A stretch of 6,361 nucleotides of DNA from Hyphomicrobiales bacterium. Lineage in GTDB: Bacteria; Pseudomonadota; Alphaproteobacteria; Rhodobacterales; Rhodobacteraceae. Made by a program: the position numbers and the translations under genes. Below the pieces are notes generated by a model. It was not told the DNA's origin and made no database searches. It saw only the letters and a list, made by a program, of their open reading frames with translations. The stretch spans positions 1 to 6,361 of the forward strand of contig PWLT01000401.1 of NCBI GenBank assembly GCA_003558415.1. Reading direction: 5' to 3'. Position 1 is the stretch's first letter. Every line of letters starts with the position of its first letter. Below, piece after piece: positions 4,942 through 6,361 of this stretch.

Positions 4942-6060
4942 TCACTCCTTGGGGATGGGGCGCGTGCCCTCGATCGTCAGCCCGTAAGCGTCGAGTCCGA
5001 CGACCTTGGGCATGCCCGAATTGGTCACCAGAGTGATCCGCGACAGCCCCAGCGCCGCGAGAATCTGTGCCCCCAGCCCGTATTGCCGCAGGATCTGGGG
5101 CGCATGCGCACCGTCCTCGGCAAGCTTCATCGTGGTGTCGCGCAGCAGCACGACCACGCCGCGCCCCTCCGCGGCGATCACCCGCATCGCGCCGGGCAGC
5201 TCCCCCGCATGTTCGGGTCCGATGCCCAGCACATCCTCGAGCGGGTTGAGCGCATGCATGCGCACCAGAACCGGCTCGGGGCTGGTGATGTCGCCCTTGG
5301 TGAGCACCACATGCTCGGCACCCTGCGTCTCGTCGCTGAACACCCGCATCATCCAGTCGCCGCCGAAGGCCGAGGTCACCGGCCGCACCGCGCGCTCATT
5401 GACCAGATTGTCGTTGCGGCGGCGATAGGCGATGAGGTCCGATATGGTCCCGATCTTGAGCGCGTGGCGCTGCGAAAAGCGCACCAGATCGGGCAGCCGG
5501 GCCATCGAGCCGTCCTCGTTCATGATCTCGCAGATCACGCCCGAGGGGTTGAGCCCCGCCAGCCGCGCCACATCCACCGACGCCTCCGTATGGCCCGCGC
5601 GCACCAGAACGCCCCCCTCGCGCGCGCGCAGGGGAAAGACGTGACCGGGGGTGGCGATGTCGGCGGCACCCTTGGTCGGGTCGATCGCCACCGACACGGT
5701 ACGCGCGCGGTCATGCGCCGAGATGCCCGTGGTCACGCCCTCGCGCGCCTCGATCGAGACGGTGAAGGCGGTTTCGTGGCGCGACGAATTCTTGGTCGAC
5801 ATCAACTGCAGCCCCAGCGCGTCGATGCGCTCGCGCGGCAGCGCCAGGCAGATCAGCCCGCGCCCATGCGTGGCCATGAAATTGACCGCCTCGGGCGTGG
5901 CCATCTGTGCGGGAATGACCAGATCGCCCTCGTTCTCGCGGTCCTCGTGATCGACGAGGATGAACATGCGCCCGTTGCGCGCATCCTCGATGATCTCCTC
6001 GATGGGCGAGATCGCATCGTGAAAGGATTCTTCCACCGGGCCGGGTTTGTCATGGCTCAT
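4942..6060 (-). CDS. ribB: 3,4-dihydroxy-2-butanone 4-phosphate synthase fused to a degenerate GTP cyclohydrolase II-like domain (RibBX type)
   Basis: The N-terminal half converts ribulose 5-phosphate to formate and 3,4-dihydroxy-2-butanone 4-phosphate, the four-carbon precursor of riboflavin. DHBP synthase motifs at residues ~17-213 look intact: LVDHEDRENEGDL at 35-47, STKNSSRHETAFTVSIEA at 88-105, TGISAHDRA at 111-119 and RAGHTEA at 154-160 with metal-binding His157. The C-terminal half (~230-372) aligns with GTP cyclohydrolase II (VRMH, AMRVIAAEGRG, LRQYGLGAQIL, KVVGLDAYGL) but the three zinc Cys of C-x10-C-x-C are Asn272, Glu283 and Ala285, and the usual QEGRGIG stretch is absent (DTTMKLAEDG instead). 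A RibA reaction is therefore unlikely; proteobacterial RibBX fusions of this kind are known. Length is 372. GAGG (6073-6070) lies 9 bases before the ATG. It follows ribE after a 142-base gap and precedes ribH without one. Automatic annotation will probably call it RibBA. Confidence 0.93.
   Translation of the reverse strand: MSHDKPGPVEESFHDAISPIEEIIEDARNGRMFILVDHEDRENEGDLVIPAQMATPEAVNFMATHGRGLICLALPRERIDALGLQLMSTKNSSRHETAFTVSIEAREGVTTGISAHDRARTVSVAIDPTKGAADIATPGHVFPLRAREGGVLVRAGHTEASVDVARLAGLNPSGVICEIMNEDGSMARLPDLVRFSQRHALKIGTISDLIAYRRRNDNLVNERAVRPVTSAFGGDWMMRVFSDETQGAEHVVLTKGDITSPEPVLVRMHALNPLEDVLGIGPEHAGELPGAMRVIAAEGRGVVVLLRDTTMKLAEDGAHAPQILRQYGLGAQILAALGLSRITLVTNSGMPKVVGLDAYGLTIEGTRPIPKE
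4945..4950 (-). promoter_or_regulatory. ribH ribosome-binding site inside the last codons of ribBX
   Basis: AAGGAG doubles as the final Lys-Glu codons of the upstream gene, whose TGA (4944-4942) lies between this site and the ribH ATG. A ribosome ending one gene stops on the start site of the next, which favours coupled synthesis. Confidence 0.8.
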
Positions 6061-6202
6061 AAGGCATCACCTCTGTCTTTTGGGGTCCAGATAGAGCATC
6101 CGGGGAACAGGGGGAAGGGGGCCGGAGGGGAACCGCAGCGCAACCGCGACGCGGCGGAGTTCTGCCCCAGCTGTCCGCGAGATCGCTATTGCGCGTCGGG
6201 AC
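6061..6202 (-). other. 142-base leader between ribE and ribBX, no protein gene
   Basis: This is the only sizeable gap in the visible rib genes. Besides the G-runs and the ribBX ribosome-binding site it contains CGACGCG/CGCGTCG arms (6147-6153 and 6192-6198), and a second arm, GCGCAA (6138-6143), that can pair with TTGCGC (6189-6194). The two stems share bases 6192-6194 and cannot both form. I see no FMN riboswitch sequence and no convincing promoter. Confidence 0.5.
6102..6130 (+). other. Potential G-quadruplex sequence in the ribE-ribBX gap
   Basis: Four runs of four or five G occur within 29 bases on the plus strand (6102-6105, 6110-6114, 6117-6121, 6127-6130), with loops of 4, 2 and 5 bases; a fifth run is at 6082-6085. 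GGGGAAC occurs twice, 25 bases apart (6102 and 6127). The G-rich strand is the template for the rib genes, so the transcript here is C-rich. The pattern meets usual G-quadruplex rules; whether it folds in the cell is unknown. Confidence 0.45.
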
Positions 6203-6361
6203 TCAGCCGGCCTCCCACTCGCGCAGGCGGGCAACGTAGCGCGCGAGCGTATCGACCTCCAGGTTCACGAGATCGCCCTCGTCCACCTCACCGAAGGTCG
6301 TCGCGGCCTTGGTGTGGGGAATCAGGTTGATGCCGAAATCGACCCCCTCGACCTCGTTGAC
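6203..6361 (-). CDS. ribE: Riboflavin synthase (alpha subunit), C-terminal 52 residues; rest outside window
   Basis: RibE converts two molecules of 6,7-dimethyl-8-ribityllumazine into riboflavin and a pyrimidinedione that RibH reuses. The frame is open from the window edge (6361) to a TGA at 6205-6203. The 52 residues, beginning VNEVEGVDFGINLIPHT and containing VNLEVDTLARYVARL, match the end of the second lumazine-binding barrel and the C-terminal helix that drives trimer formation. Compared with typical riboflavin synthases the end falls at the normal place. The adjoining downstream genes supply its precursors. The catalytic N-terminal barrel lies outside the window and cannot be judged. Confidence 0.93.
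   Translation of the reverse strand, partial: VNEVEGVDFGINLIPHTKAATTFGEVDEGDLVNLEVDTLARYVARLREWEAG

Noticed and set aside
6061..6202. FMN riboswitch upstream of ribBX
   Set aside because: The conserved FMN aptamer segments (such as GGGCAGGGTGAAA-like and CCGACCGGCGGT-like stretches) are absent on the minus strand.
4870..6330. 486-codon open frame on the plus strand
   Set aside because: It is antisense to ribH, ribBX and ribE, is rich in His, Arg and Gly in a way typical of mirror frames, and shows no domain.

Overview
The window (about two-thirds G+C) looks like ordinary chromosome from an alphaproteobacterium of the order Rhodobacterales. Three things point there: the protein sequences, the riboflavin/nusB gene order, and a short RNA element in front of metK that closely resembles the SAM/SAH riboswitch, a class known from Rhodobacterales. 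I see no insertion sequence, phage gene, CRISPR array, rRNA or tRNA.

Left half, plus strand. The window opens inside lnt (apolipoprotein N-acyltransferase), one codon after where the family's catalytic glutamate should be. A TTGACG box overlapping the lnt stop codon may be the metK promoter. Next comes the SAM/SAH riboswitch, which holds the metK Shine-Dalgarno sequence in a pseudoknot, then metK (S-adenosylmethionine synthetase). A strong GC hairpin follows, and then rnd (ribonuclease D).

Middle. rnd converges on a minus-strand gene group across a 286-base gap (3207-3492). I find no credible protein gene in the gap, but it holds several palindromes and a long-range stem that could belong to an unrecognised structured RNA. 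On the minus strand beside it is a small two-helix membrane protein gene with a good ribosome-binding site and a plausible promoter of its own.

Right half, minus strand, read right to left: ribE (riboflavin synthase, 3' end only), a 142-base gap, a ribB-type fusion gene, ribH (lumazine synthase) and nusB. The last three are tightly packed: the ribH ribosome-binding site lies in the final codons of the gene before it, and ribH and nusB overlap by 4 bases. Together they supply the butanone-phosphate branch and the last two steps of riboflavin synthesis plus a transcription antitermination factor. The ribB fusion has an intact-looking DHBP synthase half, but its GTP cyclohydrolase II-like half has lost all three zinc cysteines, so it fits the RibBX type rather than a working RibBA. 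The GTP-opening step must then be encoded elsewhere.

I found no clearly new biological system. The points most worth checking are the riboswitch and the metK start it implies, the degenerate RibBX domain, the structured convergent gap, and the G-run-rich gap upstream of ribBX.
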